Shown here: positions 25,734-34,323 of the stretch, one piece after another
Numbering within the stretch: the first letter of the stretch is position 1
How the letters are laid out: every line of letters starts with the position of its first letter
Made by a program: the position numbers and the translations under genes
The notes under the pieces: model-generated
What the model was told of the DNA's origin: nothing
What the model saw: the letters and a program-made list of their open reading frames with translations, nothing else
Database searches by the model: none
Source of the DNA: Cohnella sp. CFH 77786
GTDB lineage: Bacteria > Bacillota > Bacilli > Paenibacillales > Paenibacillaceae
Reading direction: 5' to 3'
NCBI RefSeq assembly: GCF_019400745.1
Contig: NZ_WJIB01000014.1
Span: 1-64,000 of the forward strand
Length of the DNA stretch: 64,000 bases

Positions 25734-27002
25734 ATGAGATTATTTCGCAATCTTATTTACACGTGCTTGTTTTTTTTGACGGCTTGTTCACCTAACCTGA
25801 TTGATGAAACGGAAAACGCTGTTCAAAATAATAACAAAATCAGACTCGAATTTTTTTCTCCAAAGGTAGAGACAGTTGAAATATTTGATGAGCTTATACA
25901 TGATTTCGAAAGAGAAAATGCGGATATTGACATTGAGCAAATCATCATACCTAACGGAATGGAAGTATTAAAAAAAAGGATAGCAAGAAGTCAGGCTCCA
26001 GATATCTTCATCACTTATCCTCTTGAACAAGATTATGTCATTCGGGCAGAAAAAGGCTATTTGCTCGAACTCACTCAAGAAGACTTTATTCAAAATATAA
26101 ATCCGACTATTCAAAATAGATATCTAGTCCATGGCAAAATGTATGGGGTCGCCTTAACCCAAAATGCGGTAGGAGTTCTATATAACAAGGAAATTTTTGA
26201 ACAGTTACATTTAGAAGTTCCGCAAACATGGGATGAGTTTATTCAAGTGCTTGAAGCCGTAAAGTCTGCGGGGGTAACGCCTATCCTTATGCCCAATAAA
26301 GACGCAGACACAACCAGTGTATTCAATCTAAATTTGGTATCCAATGAATTTGACAGCCAGTACTGGGATCAAGTGAATCAAGGAAAAGTAAAAATATCGG
26401 GTGACTCGAAATGGATGGATGTAGCAGGAAAAATGTTGAAAGTCGTTTCATTTGCACCTAAGGATTCATTTGAGACTGACTATGAGCAAGCGAATCGCGG
26501 TTTTGCTGAAGGATCAGGAGCGATGTACGTAACCGGCACATGGGCGCTATCTTTCATCGAAAAATGGAATCCGCACTTGAAATATGGAATTTTCCCATTT
26601 CCGGCTTCGAATGACCCGCTAAAAAATCGAGTGCTTGGCGGTGTAGACATTGGATTGGCGATATCCAAGGATACACGGCATCCCGAAGCAGCAAAGGAAT
26701 TTTTGAAATTTCTAGTAAAGAAAGAAAACGCCCAAAGATTATCCGACTATGAAGGCTCCATCAGTGCTGTTCAGGGTGTTACGGTGAAAAAGACCATTGT
26801 TCAACCTTTAGTGGAACTGGTACAAAACAATAAAAACGTGAATTGGCCTAATCATTACTGGGTAGGGGGAACTCAAGCCGAACGAGACTATCGAAGGTAT
26901 AGCCAACAATTTTTTATGGATAAAGACATCGGGACATTTCTTCGCCATTTGGATCAAATGTTTGCCTTTTACCGGGAAGAGTTCAAATCATACCATGCAT
27001 AA
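25734..27002 (+). CDS. Family 1 extracellular solute-binding lipoprotein (sensor-associated)
   Basis: A 422-aa CUT1-type SBP with a short lipoprotein signal (FFLTAC, Cys18). It contains KIRLEFFSPKVETVEIFDEL and NAVGVLYNKEIFEQLHLEVP, typical of SBP_bac_1. It is a paralog of the SBP at 34324, sharing the same block order (PDIFITYP against PDIFIAYP). It is followed by HK (17 bp) and RR genes, not by permeases, so it may present ligand to the kinase rather than only to a transporter. The ribosome site AAGAGGTG lies 10 nt before the ATG. Marked AT-rich codon use contrasts with the upstream gene. Confidence 0.9.
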   Translation: MRLFRNLIYTCLFFLTACSPNLIDETENAVQNNNKIRLEFFSPKVETVEIFDELIHDFERENADIDIEQIIIPNGMEVLKKRIARSQAPDIFITYPLEQDYVIRAEKGYLLELTQEDFIQNINPTIQNRYLVHGKMYGVALTQNAVGVLYNKEIFEQLHLEVPQTWDEFIQVLEAVKSAGVTPILMPNKDADTTSVFNLNLVSNEFDSQYWDQVNQGKVKISGDSKWMDVAGKMLKVVSFAPKDSFETDYEQANRGFAEGSGAMYVTGTWALSFIEKWNPHLKYGIFPFPASNDPLKNRVLGGVDIGLAISKDTRHPEAAKEFLKFLVKKENAQRLSDYEGSISAVQGVTVKKTIVQPLVELVQNNKNVNWPNHYWVGGTQAERDYRRYSQQFFMDKDIGTFLRHLDQMFAFYREEFKSYHA

Positions 27003-27019
27003 CAAAATTGGAGGTGAAA

Positions 27020-28795
27020 TTGAATGTTATGTTTCTCAAACTCCAACATCGAATGATCATTGGATTTTTATTATTCATTCTTTTGCCAATCCTTATTGAG
27101 GGCTGGGTTTCTTATCAAACTTCTGCGGATACTTTAAAGAAAAATATAAGCGAACAAGTGCTTCAAACTTTAAAATTGATGGATATGAATTTGTCCGCTT
27201 CTATTTCAGAACTAAATTGGTTTTCGGATAATGTTGTGGATTCTCCCGATATACAAAAATTTTTAAAATTTAAAGAGAACGAGAATATTGCTGATTTGTA
27301 CAATCAAAATCTGAATATAAAAAGTGTTATGTACAGTAACTCGATGGTCGAGGATTTTATCCTCTATACAAAAAAAGAAACCGTATTTCACTTGAAGAGT
27401 TTCCCCAGTCCATCGTTGCAACAATTGGAAGGGAGTTCTTTTTTTCATGAGATCATGAAAGAAAATGGGAGGCCGGTTTGGTTATCTCCCGCGGAAAACG
27501 ATTTGTTTGTGCCTTCTGGAAAATTGATGTTGACGCAAGGGCGATTGATCATTGATTACAATAATTTGGAATATTTAGGGTACTTCGTCTTGCATATAAA
27601 GCTGGATCTTTTGGACAGGATCTTTACCAAGCTGCATCAAACCAACTCTTCAGAACTGATCATTAATCAGTCGGGAAAAATCTTATACAGTTTCGATCAT
27701 CAATGGATCGGTCAACAGCTTCAAATGAACCACCTTCCGGAAATTACAACCGGAAAACAAGGATACTTCATCGATACATGGCAAGGGAAAAAAAGTTTGG
27801 TTACCTACTACCTCTCTGATTTGAATGAAGATGCGAAGAAGGAATGGATACTCGTATCGATTAAGCCATGGGATAGTTTGTCAAATCAAATTTATTTTAT
27901 CCGTAACAACACGATAGCCATCGTCATTGTTGGAATTTTCATGGCACTGCTATTTAATCTTCTATATGTAAAGAAAATATTAGGTTTCATTTCTCAGTTT
28001 CTCCGGAAGATGAATCGAGCTGAACATGGGGATTTAGCTGTCCGTATGCCTGCATTTGATTTCCTTGAGTTTAAAACTCTGGCATTGGGATTTAATAAAA
28101 TGATTGAGCAAATCGGACTGCTTTTGCAGCAAGTGAAACGGGAACAGGAAAGAAAGAGGGAAGCCGAGTTTCAAGTGCTTCAACAGCAAATTAATCCGCA
28201 TTTCTTATACAATACTCTCGAATCCATCAATTCCTTGGCAGCATTAAACGGACAAAAGGAAATTAGTAAAATGACGATTAACCTAGGAAAGCTGCTCCGG
28301 ATAAGTATCAATGGGGCTTATGAGGTTATGGTCAGCGATGAAATTCGTCATGTAATAAGCTACTTGGAGATACAAAAAACCAGATTTAATAACCGATTTG
28401 AATATGAAATCAACGTGGAAGACGAGTTAAAGAATTGCCCTGTACTGAAACTTATTTTACAACCATTGGTAGAAAATATTCTTTATCATGCTTTTGATCA
28501 GCACCAGAAAATCGGGCAAATTTCGATTATAGGTTGTATAGAAGGGGGGAAAGGATGTTTTTACATTCAGGATAACGGAAAAGGAATAAAAAATGAGACT
28601 TTGACTAAATTCAGTGATCAGTATTTACGAGTGGATTACCGCAGAAATAACGGACATGGGATTAAAAATGTTCAAGATCGTTTGAAGCTTTACTATGGCA
28701 ATGCTTATGGACTCATGATCTGCTCATTCGAGGGGTCGGGAACAACGGTCAAAATCACTTTTCCGATGATAAAAGGTGATGAACATGACGTTTAA
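27020..28795 (+). CDS. YesM-type sensor histidine kinase
   Basis: A 591-aa kinase. It has TM1 at about residues 13-30 (IIGFLLFILLPILIEGW), an extracellular sensor of about 260 residues, TM2 (about 294-314), HAMP, the phospho-acceptor box QINPHFLYNTLES (His394), and HATPase motifs QPLVENILYHAF, DNGKGI and GHGIKNV. The start is uncertain: TTG 27020 stands 5 nt after GGAGG, while ATG 27029 is further away. It overlaps the response regulator start. It forms a three-gene set with the SBP upstream. Confidence 0.92.
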   Translation: MNVMFLKLQHRMIIGFLLFILLPILIEGWVSYQTSADTLKKNISEQVLQTLKLMDMNLSASISELNWFSDNVVDSPDIQKFLKFKENENIADLYNQNLNIKSVMYSNSMVEDFILYTKKETVFHLKSFPSPSLQQLEGSSFFHEIMKENGRPVWLSPAENDLFVPSGKLMLTQGRLIIDYNNLEYLGYFVLHIKLDLLDRIFTKLHQTNSSELIINQSGKILYSFDHQWIGQQLQMNHLPEITTGKQGYFIDTWQGKKSLVTYYLSDLNEDAKKEWILVSIKPWDSLSNQIYFIRNNTIAIVIVGIFMALLFNLLYVKKILGFISQFLRKMNRAEHGDLAVRMPAFDFLEFKTLALGFNKMIEQIGLLLQQVKREQERKREAEFQVLQQQINPHFLYNTLESINSLAALNGQKEISKMTINLGKLLRISINGAYEVMVSDEIRHVISYLEIQKTRFNNRFEYEINVEDELKNCPVLKLILQPLVENILYHAFDQHQKIGQISIIGCIEGGKGCFYIQDNGKGIKNETLTKFSDQYLRVDYRRNNGHGIKNVQDRLKLYYGNAYGLMICSFEGSGTTVKITFPMIKGDEHDV

Positions 28796-29978
28796 GGTTT
28801 TTATTGTTGATGATGAGCCGATAATCGTGAAAAGCTTGGAGAAGACGATCCATTGGCAGGAACACGGATGCGTGATAGCGGGAACAGCAGAAAATGGAAC
28901 GCAAGCATTGGAAAGTATGAATGAGATTGAGCCTGATCTCGTTTTAACCGATATACGCATGCCTTTGATGAATGGCCTTGAATTGTTGAAAGAAGCAAGC
29001 CGGCTGGCTCACCAGCCGAAGGTCATTTTGCTTAGCGGATATGATGAATTTGAGTATGCGCGGGAAGGATTAAAATACAATGCATTTGACTATATTTTAA
29101 AGCCGATCGACTATGAGCAGGTGGAAGAATGCATCTCACGTGTCGTACAAGAGTTGAAACTGGAAAGAAAAGAAAAATATGAACATCTGAAACAGATCAT
29201 CTATAATCATTTGACTTTGACTCAAGTTGAAGATGAACTTCCGGAAAGCCGCCTGTTTGAAGTTGTTGTCGCTCAGGTTGAAAATGATGGAACTGGAAAA
29301 CAGGAACTGTTTTACAAATGGGCGAACCAACAATCTTATAAATATCATGAATCCGATTTTTTCATATATAAGTTTAATCATAAACAATTGGCGATCATAA
29401 TAACCGATAGGCTCAAGAAAACAGAGGAGATTCAACCTAAAGCGAAATCATTCATACAGGAGATGCTGTCTTTCTTTAACCAGAATTGCGTCATTGCCAT
29501 TGGAAATCCTGTTATGAATTTGTCAGATCTATATGATTCATTTGTACAGGCGCAAGAGTTGATCAAGATGGGCTCCGTATTAAAGCTGAATGTGATTTCA
29601 GAAGATGCCATAAAAGATTATAAAGGACGAAATTCTGCGATTGATTTGATAGACGAAGCAAAAGCGTATTTGGAGGACCATTTTAACGAAGATATCGGAA
29701 TGGAGCAGGTTGCGGATAAAATTGGGCTTAGCGTCAGTTATTTTAGCGTAATCTTTAAACAACAAACCGGAATGACATTATTGGAATATTTAACGACCTT
29801 TAGGATTGAGCGTGCATGTATATTATTGAGAAGCTCCGAAATGATGACCTATGAAATCGCTCAGAAGGTTGGCTATTTCGATCAACGGTATTTTAGCCAG
29901 GTATTCAAAAAGAAACTCAACATGACTCCAAGCGAATATCGAAAAAAATACATGGATTCCTATGATTCCTCGCCATAA
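28785..29978 (+). CDS. YesN-type response regulator with AraC DNA-binding domain
   Basis: A 397-aa regulator, shorter than its neighbour at 24153. The receiver has Asp56 in LVLTDIRMPLMNG and the KP motif in DYILKPI. The C-terminal AraC HTH pair is at about residues 300-392 (GMEQVADKIGLSVSYFSVIF, then VGYFDQRYFSQVF). ATG 28785 follows AAAAGGTGA. In-frame GTG 28776 and ATG 28779 are alternatives. The likely targets are the beta-helix gene at 30255 and the transporter at 34324, which share a duplicated leader. Confidence 0.93.
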   Translation: MTFKVFIVDDEPIIVKSLEKTIHWQEHGCVIAGTAENGTQALESMNEIEPDLVLTDIRMPLMNGLELLKEASRLAHQPKVILLSGYDEFEYAREGLKYNAFDYILKPIDYEQVEECISRVVQELKLERKEKYEHLKQIIYNHLTLTQVEDELPESRLFEVVVAQVENDGTGKQELFYKWANQQSYKYHESDFFIYKFNHKQLAIIITDRLKKTEEIQPKAKSFIQEMLSFFNQNCVIAIGNPVMNLSDLYDSFVQAQELIKMGSVLKLNVISEDAIKDYKGRNSAIDLIDEAKAYLEDHFNEDIGMEQVADKIGLSVSYFSVIFKQQTGMTLLEYLTTFRIERACILLRSSEMMTYEIAQKVGYFDQRYFSQVFKKKLNMTPSEYRKKYMDSYDSSP

Positions 29979-29995
29979 GGTGAGGAATTTTTTTT
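29965..29995 (+). terminator. Terminator overlapping the end of the RR gene
   Basis: ATTCCTCGCC (29965-29974) pairs with GG.TGAGGAAT (29979-29988), followed by eight T residues. The left arm lies within the last codons of the response regulator. Confidence 0.85.
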
Positions 29996-30211
29996 GAAGA
30001 AAAAAATTTGAACATCAATCAAAAGAATGGCGCATTATGAAAGCGTTTAAATTCTTTTATGATTGGATTAGAGAGAGGGCTAAAAGAAATAGCCTATATT
30101 CTCTTTTTTGTAAGCGGTAACAAAATTAAAGGAATAGTTGGAGGTGGGTACCAAAAATTTACATATGAAGTTAAAAAATAAGGATCATTCGAGTGTTTTT
30201 GACCGATCGAA
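29990..30211 (+). repeat. Duplicated leader/control region, copy 1
   Basis: About 220 bp closely matching 34082-34302. Shared blocks include TTTGAACATCAATCAAAAGA, ATGGCGCATTATGAAA, GTTTAAATTCTTTTATGATT, TAAGCGG.AACAAA, AGTTGGAGGTGG and TTCGAGTGTTTTT. It stands before the SLH beta-helix gene. The whole stretch 29979-30254 carries no credible gene. Confidence 0.85.
30109..30122 (+). promoter_or_regulatory. Candidate cre site (CcpA) in leader copy 1
   Basis: TGTAAGCGGTAACA fits the catabolite-responsive element consensus closely (one mismatch at the half-site). The same position in copy 2 also fits. It implies glucose repression of the surface enzyme. Confidence 0.6.
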
Positions 30212-30254
30212 ATTCGGGATAATCTCATTTTACAAGGGGAAAGAGAGTGTATAA

Positions 30255-33200
30255 ATGAAAGAGTCAGTGTTAATTCGAAGGTCTGAAGTCAGGGTTATGT
30301 TCAGCAGCTTTCTAGTTGTCGTACTTCTTTTACTAACCTTAGGAACAGCGAGAGAGAGCTCCTACGCGGCTGTGGGATATCCTGGGGACGCGAAGCTAAC
30401 AGCGAATTGTTCGACCGATTCTTGTTCACTTGGGTGGCAAGCTGCGTCAGGAGCATCTGGCTACCAGGTTTACCGTTCCACCAGCTATAACGGGGAGTAT
30501 ACGAAGGTGAGTTCCTCGGTAGTAAGCGCGACGCAATTCACGGATGACGGACTTCAAGCGAATAAATCGTATTTTTACAAAATTTCTGCGCTAATTTCTG
30601 ATTCTGAGTCCGGATTATCGGACTATGCCATTGGGATCACCGTTGTTAACCCATTTGGTCCCAATGTTCATATTGTTAATTCAGTGATGAGTTCAGCAGA
30701 TATTCAAAGCATAGCTGATTCTATTTTTGCAATGCAAGAGACAGATGAATTTGTAGAGGGAAGACATACGATTTTTTTCCAACCCGGCTCCTACACTGAA
30801 TTGAATGTTAGAGTGGGCTTTTATACACAAGTGGCTGGGTTAGGAATTCATCCTGATGATGTTAATATTCAAGGCACCGTTAATGCCGACGCAAAATGGA
30901 ATAACGGAAATGCGCTAGTAAATTTTTTTAGATCAAGCGAAAATATGTTCATAACGACGCCGTCCGACAAAGCTGCGCAATGGGCTGTTTCGCAAGCAGC
31001 TCCAATGAGAAGAATGCACATTCGCGGGAATATGCTTTTATTCGATTTTGACCCTAACTGGAATGCCGGTTATGCAAGTGGAGGTTTTCTTGCGGATTCA
31101 AAGATAGAGGGAACTATAATTCCGGCATCGCAACAGCAATGGTTTTCTCGGAATAATGAGTATACTGGCTGGTCCAATGGCGTATGGAATATGGTATTTG
31201 TTGGTGATTCAACGCCGCCTGCCGGAACATTTCCAACGGATCCTTATACTGTCGTAGACACGACGCCGATCATGCGAGAAAAGCCGTTTCTTTACCTAAA
31301 TCAATCGGGAGCGTATAACGTATTCGTACCCGATGTCCGAAAGGATTCAAAGGGTGTTAGTTGGTCATCAGGGCAAACGCAGGGCACATCGATTCCAATT
31401 GATCAGTTTTATATTGCAGCACCAGGCTCATCCACAGCGTCGAGCATAAATGCTGCTTTGGCCCAGGGGAAACATCTTCTATTTACGCCAGGAATTTATC
31501 ACTTGGAGGACACGATTCGGATCACAAATCCGAACACTGTTGTCATGGGGCTTGGATTTGCGACTTTAGTGCCGGATAATGGCCAAATAGCCATGACAGT
31601 CGCAGATGTGGATGGTGTCAGTGTATCCGGTCTCTTGTTTGATGCGGGAAGCCTCAAATCTACCGCGTTGCTAAAAGTTGGTGAAATGGGGAGCTCCAAT
31701 GATCACGCGAGCAATCCTATATCCTTACATGATTTGTTTTTCCGAGTAGGCGGTGATCGAGAAGGCTCCGTCGATACCAACCTTGAGATTAACAGTCGAG
31801 ATGTAATTGGCGATCACTTCTGGATTTGGCGCGGAGATCATGGGACAGGCACTGGAGGGTGGACGACAAATGACTCTCTCCATGGACTTGTTGTAAATGG
31901 AATGAATGCAACTATATATGGATTATTCAATGAACATCATAATCAATATCAAACGGTGTGGAATGGAAATGGCGGCCGATTGTATTTCTATCAATCGGAA
32001 ATTCCTTATGAGGTGCCCGATCAAGCTTCCTGGATGAGTCATGATGGGAAAGTAAATGGGTATGCTTCTTACAAAGTTGCGGATACAGTTACTTCCCATG
32101 AAGCTTGGGGACTGGGGATATATTCTTTTTTTCGGGATGCAAATGTTAAGCTGGAAAGCGCAATCGAAGTGCCGGATGTCAATGGCGTTAAAATCCATCA
32201 TGCAACTTCTGTATTCTTATCAGGGCAAGGCGAAATTACACATGTCATTAATCAAACTGGAGGAGCTGCGAATCAGAGCAGTTATCGACAAACCATAACC
32301 GAATATGAAGCGATTGGGAATAAAGCATTGTCCGGTTTATCCGTGGATCAAGGAACGCTTACGCCGATGTTTGCGCCATCACAGCTTACTTATAGCGTTG
32401 ATGTGGCGAATAATGTTTCGAGCCTTAATGTCTCCCTGATCAAAGGAGATCCGAATCAAGAGATAACGGTAACGGGAGCGGTATACAACACTTTAACGGG
32501 CACCTACAACGCTTCGAACTTGCAAGTTGGGCCTAATCCGATTCAGATTACGGTTACCGCGCAGGACAAGACAAATAATACGTATAATCTCATTGTGAAT
32601 CGATTAAGCAACAACGCGGATTTGAACGGACTTACGTTATCGAGCGGTACACTATCTCCTGCATTCTCAGCGGGAACAACCGATTACAGTGCCAATGTCG
32701 CTAATCGTGTATCCAGCATAACGGTAACGGGCAGCGTCTATGACAGCAACGCTTCGATGAAAGTGAACGGAACAACGGTTGCCAACGGCCAGGCAAGCGG
32801 CGCTATCAACTTGAATGCAGGTAGTAACCTGATCACAATCGATGTAACTTCACAGGATGGAACGACGAAGAAATCTTATAAGATTACAGTGACACGCGAA
32901 CAGGCGCCATCCGGTAGCGGCGGTGTCGGTAATACACCAGCAACGACCTCAAGCGATAAAGTTACCTCGACGGATGGTAAACTAACGCTTCCTGTTGGAA
33001 AATCTGGTGAGGTTAGTTTGGGCGATGAGGTTAAGATCAATATTCCTGCCGACGCTTTCGGGAAAGATTTGCATGTAACGATTGAAAAAGTGGCGGACAC
33101 CGAAAAGTTGCTCACGAAAAACCATGTTCTGGCCAGCCCGGTATTCGAAATTTTGAAGAACTTCACAGAGAACTTTAGCAAGCCGCTCACGCTGACCTTT

Positions 33201-33920
33201 ACCTTCGATCCGAAAAGCTTGAAGAACGGTCAAAAGCCTTCCATATTTTACTATGACGAAGCGAAGAAGGTATGGGTGAAAGTAGGCGGCACGGTAAACG
33301 GCAACCGCATCACCGTTGAGGTAAATCACTTTACCAAGTTTGCGGTACTCGGTGAAGACCAGGAAAAGGTTCCCGCGGCCGAAACGATTCATCTCAGCGA
33401 TATCTCCGGGCACTGGGCTGAGACAAGCATCAATCAAGCTGTAAATGGCGGCATCGTAAGCGGTTATCCGGACGGAACGTTTAAGCCGGATCATACCGTG
33501 ACGCGCGCGGAATTTGCGGTTATGCTGATGAATGCGCTGAAGCCGCAAGGCGAAGGAGCGACGCTGACTTTCACCGATAAAGAGAAGATAGGTTCTTGGG
33601 CGCAGAAAGCAGTCGCGCAAGCGGTGCAAGCCGGCATGATCAGCGGATATGAGGACGGCACTTTCCGTCCAGATGCAGAAATAACACGCCCGGAGATGGC
33701 AGTGATGATCGCCAAGGCGCTGGGACAGTCAGTTGAAACTACAACGACAACAGGCTTCGCGGACGACAAAGACATTCCGGCATGGTCGAAAGGCGCAGTG
33801 GCGGGCTTGAAAAAGCTTGGCATTATCGAGGGCAAAGGCATGGACGAATTTGCTCCTTTGGATAAGACTACAAGAGCAGAGGCAGTAACGGTTCTGCTGA
33901 AGATGCTGGCACACAAATAA
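30255..33920 (+). CDS. Surface-anchored beta-helix protein with FN3, cadherin-like and SLH domains
   Basis: A 1221-aa secreted protein. A signal peptide occupies about residues 1-40, followed by a fibronectin-III-like domain (about 42-130). A large right-handed beta-helix/pectate-lyase-like region (about 133-685) contains NPFGPNVHIVN, MRRMHIRG, EKPFLYLNQSG and LLFTPGIYHL. Two cadherin-like beta-sandwich repeats lie at about 690-775 and 787-878 (LSGLSVDQGTL, LNGLTLSSGTL). A ZU5-like module (about 900-1035) and three S-layer homology repeats (about 1046-1220; SGYPDGTFKPD, SGYEDGTFRPD) finish the chain. The helix region belongs to a family often annotated misleadingly as adenylyl cyclase. A carbohydrate-active role on the cell surface is my inference from fold and context. 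The paired SBP/permease operon downstream shares its leader. Confidence 0.88.
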   Translation: MKESVLIRRSEVRVMFSSFLVVVLLLLTLGTARESSYAAVGYPGDAKLTANCSTDSCSLGWQAASGASGYQVYRSTSYNGEYTKVSSSVVSATQFTDDGLQANKSYFYKISALISDSESGLSDYAIGITVVNPFGPNVHIVNSVMSSADIQSIADSIFAMQETDEFVEGRHTIFFQPGSYTELNVRVGFYTQVAGLGIHPDDVNIQGTVNADAKWNNGNALVNFFRSSENMFITTPSDKAAQWAVSQAAPMRRMHIRGNMLLFDFDPNWNAGYASGGFLADSKIEGTIIPASQQQWFSRNNEYTGWSNGVWNMVFVGDSTPPAGTFPTDPYTVVDTTPIMREKPFLYLNQSGAYNVFVPDVRKDSKGVSWSSGQTQGTSIPIDQFYIAAPGSSTASSINAALAQGKHLLFTPGIYHLEDTIRITNPNTVVMGLGFATLVPDNGQIAMTVADVDGVSVSGLLFDAGSLKSTALLKVGEMGSSNDHASNPISLHDLFFRVGGDREGSVDTNLEINSRDVIGDHFWIWRGDHGTGTGGWTTNDSLHGLVVNGMNATIYGLFNEHHNQYQTVWNGNGGRLYFYQSEIPYEVPDQASWMSHDGKVNGYASYKVADTVTSHEAWGLGIYSFFRDANVKLESAIEVPDVNGVKIHHATSVFLSGQGEITHVINQTGGAANQSSYRQTITEYEAIGNKALSGLSVDQGTLTPMFAPSQLTYSVDVANNVSSLNVSLIKGDPNQEITVTGAVYNTLTGTYNASNLQVGPNPIQITVTAQDKTNNTYNLIVNRLSNNADLNGLTLSSGTLSPAFSAGTTDYSANVANRVSSITVTGSVYDSNASMKVNGTTVANGQASGAINLNAGSNLITIDVTSQDGTTKKSYKITVTREQAPSGSGGVGNTPATTSSDKVTSTDGKLTLPVGKSGEVSLGDEVKINIPADAFGKDLHVTIEKVADTEKLLTKNHVLASPVFEILKNFTENFSKPLTLTFTFDPKSLKNGQKPSIFYYDEAKKVWVKVGGTVNGNRITVEVNHFTKFAVLGEDQEKVPAAETIHLSDISGHWAETSINQAVNGGIVSGYPDGTFKPDHTVTRAEFAVMLMNALKPQGEGATLTFTDKEKIGSWAQKAVAQAVQAGMISGYEDGTFRPDAEITRPEMAVMIAKALGQSVETTTTTGFADDKDIPAWSKGAVAGLKKLGIIEGKGMDEFAPLDKTTRAEAVTVLLKMLAHK

Positions 33921-33967
33921 GTAACTTTAGCAGAACAAACTATGGTCTCCGGTTTGCCCTTTCTGCT

Positions 33968-34001
33968 GCGAAAGACACTACGATTATGTAGTGTCTTTCG
34001 C
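33968..34001 (+). terminator. Perfect 14-bp hairpin after beta-helix gene
   Basis: GCGAAAGACACTAC (33968-33981) and GTAGTGTCTTTCGC (33988-34001) are exact complements with a 6-nt loop. There is no clear T-tract after it, so it may be a weak terminator or mRNA stabiliser. Confidence 0.6.
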
Positions 34002-34081
34002 TATAGATGGATCGCTATACCGCCTTTATCATCATTACTGACTCTTCAGGGGCCATTTGAACTCCGAATCGGATCGATCTA

Positions 34082-34302
34082 TTTTATTGAAGAAAAAAAA
34101 TTTGAACATCAATCAAAAGAATGGCGCATTATGAAAACGTTTAAATTCTTTTATGATTTGATTAGAGAGAGCGCTAATGATGAAATAGCATAAATTCTCT
34201 GATATGTAAGCGGAAACAAATTTATCGTAATTAGTTGGAGGTGGTTGCCAAAAAAAAACATATAAGTTCATAAAATAAGGATCGTTCGAGTGTTTTTAAC
34301 CA
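34082..34302 (+). repeat. Duplicated leader/control region, copy 2
   Basis: Counterpart of 29990-30211, placed before the SBP gene at 34324. The repeats differ by scattered substitutions and a few indels, so the duplication is not recent. No gene is supported in 33921-34323. Confidence 0.85.
34205..34218 (+). promoter_or_regulatory. Candidate cre site (CcpA) in leader copy 2
   Basis: TGTAAGCGGAAACA matches the cre consensus WTGNAANCGNWNNCW (preceding base A, following base A). It is the counterpart of the site at 30109. Confidence 0.6.
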
Positions 34303-34323
34303 ATCTAACGGGGGAATGAGCGA

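Noticed and set aside
30038-30115. Conserved short leader peptide (MK.FKFFYD.IRE) in both duplicated leaders
   Set aside because: Differences between the copies change amino acids rather than third positions and the ends differ, so the similarity is at DNA level.
33942-34193. 83-codon open frame between beta-helix gene and SBP gene
   Set aside because: It spans the 14-bp hairpin and leader copy 2. The counterpart in copy 1 is frameshifted and no domain is recognisable.
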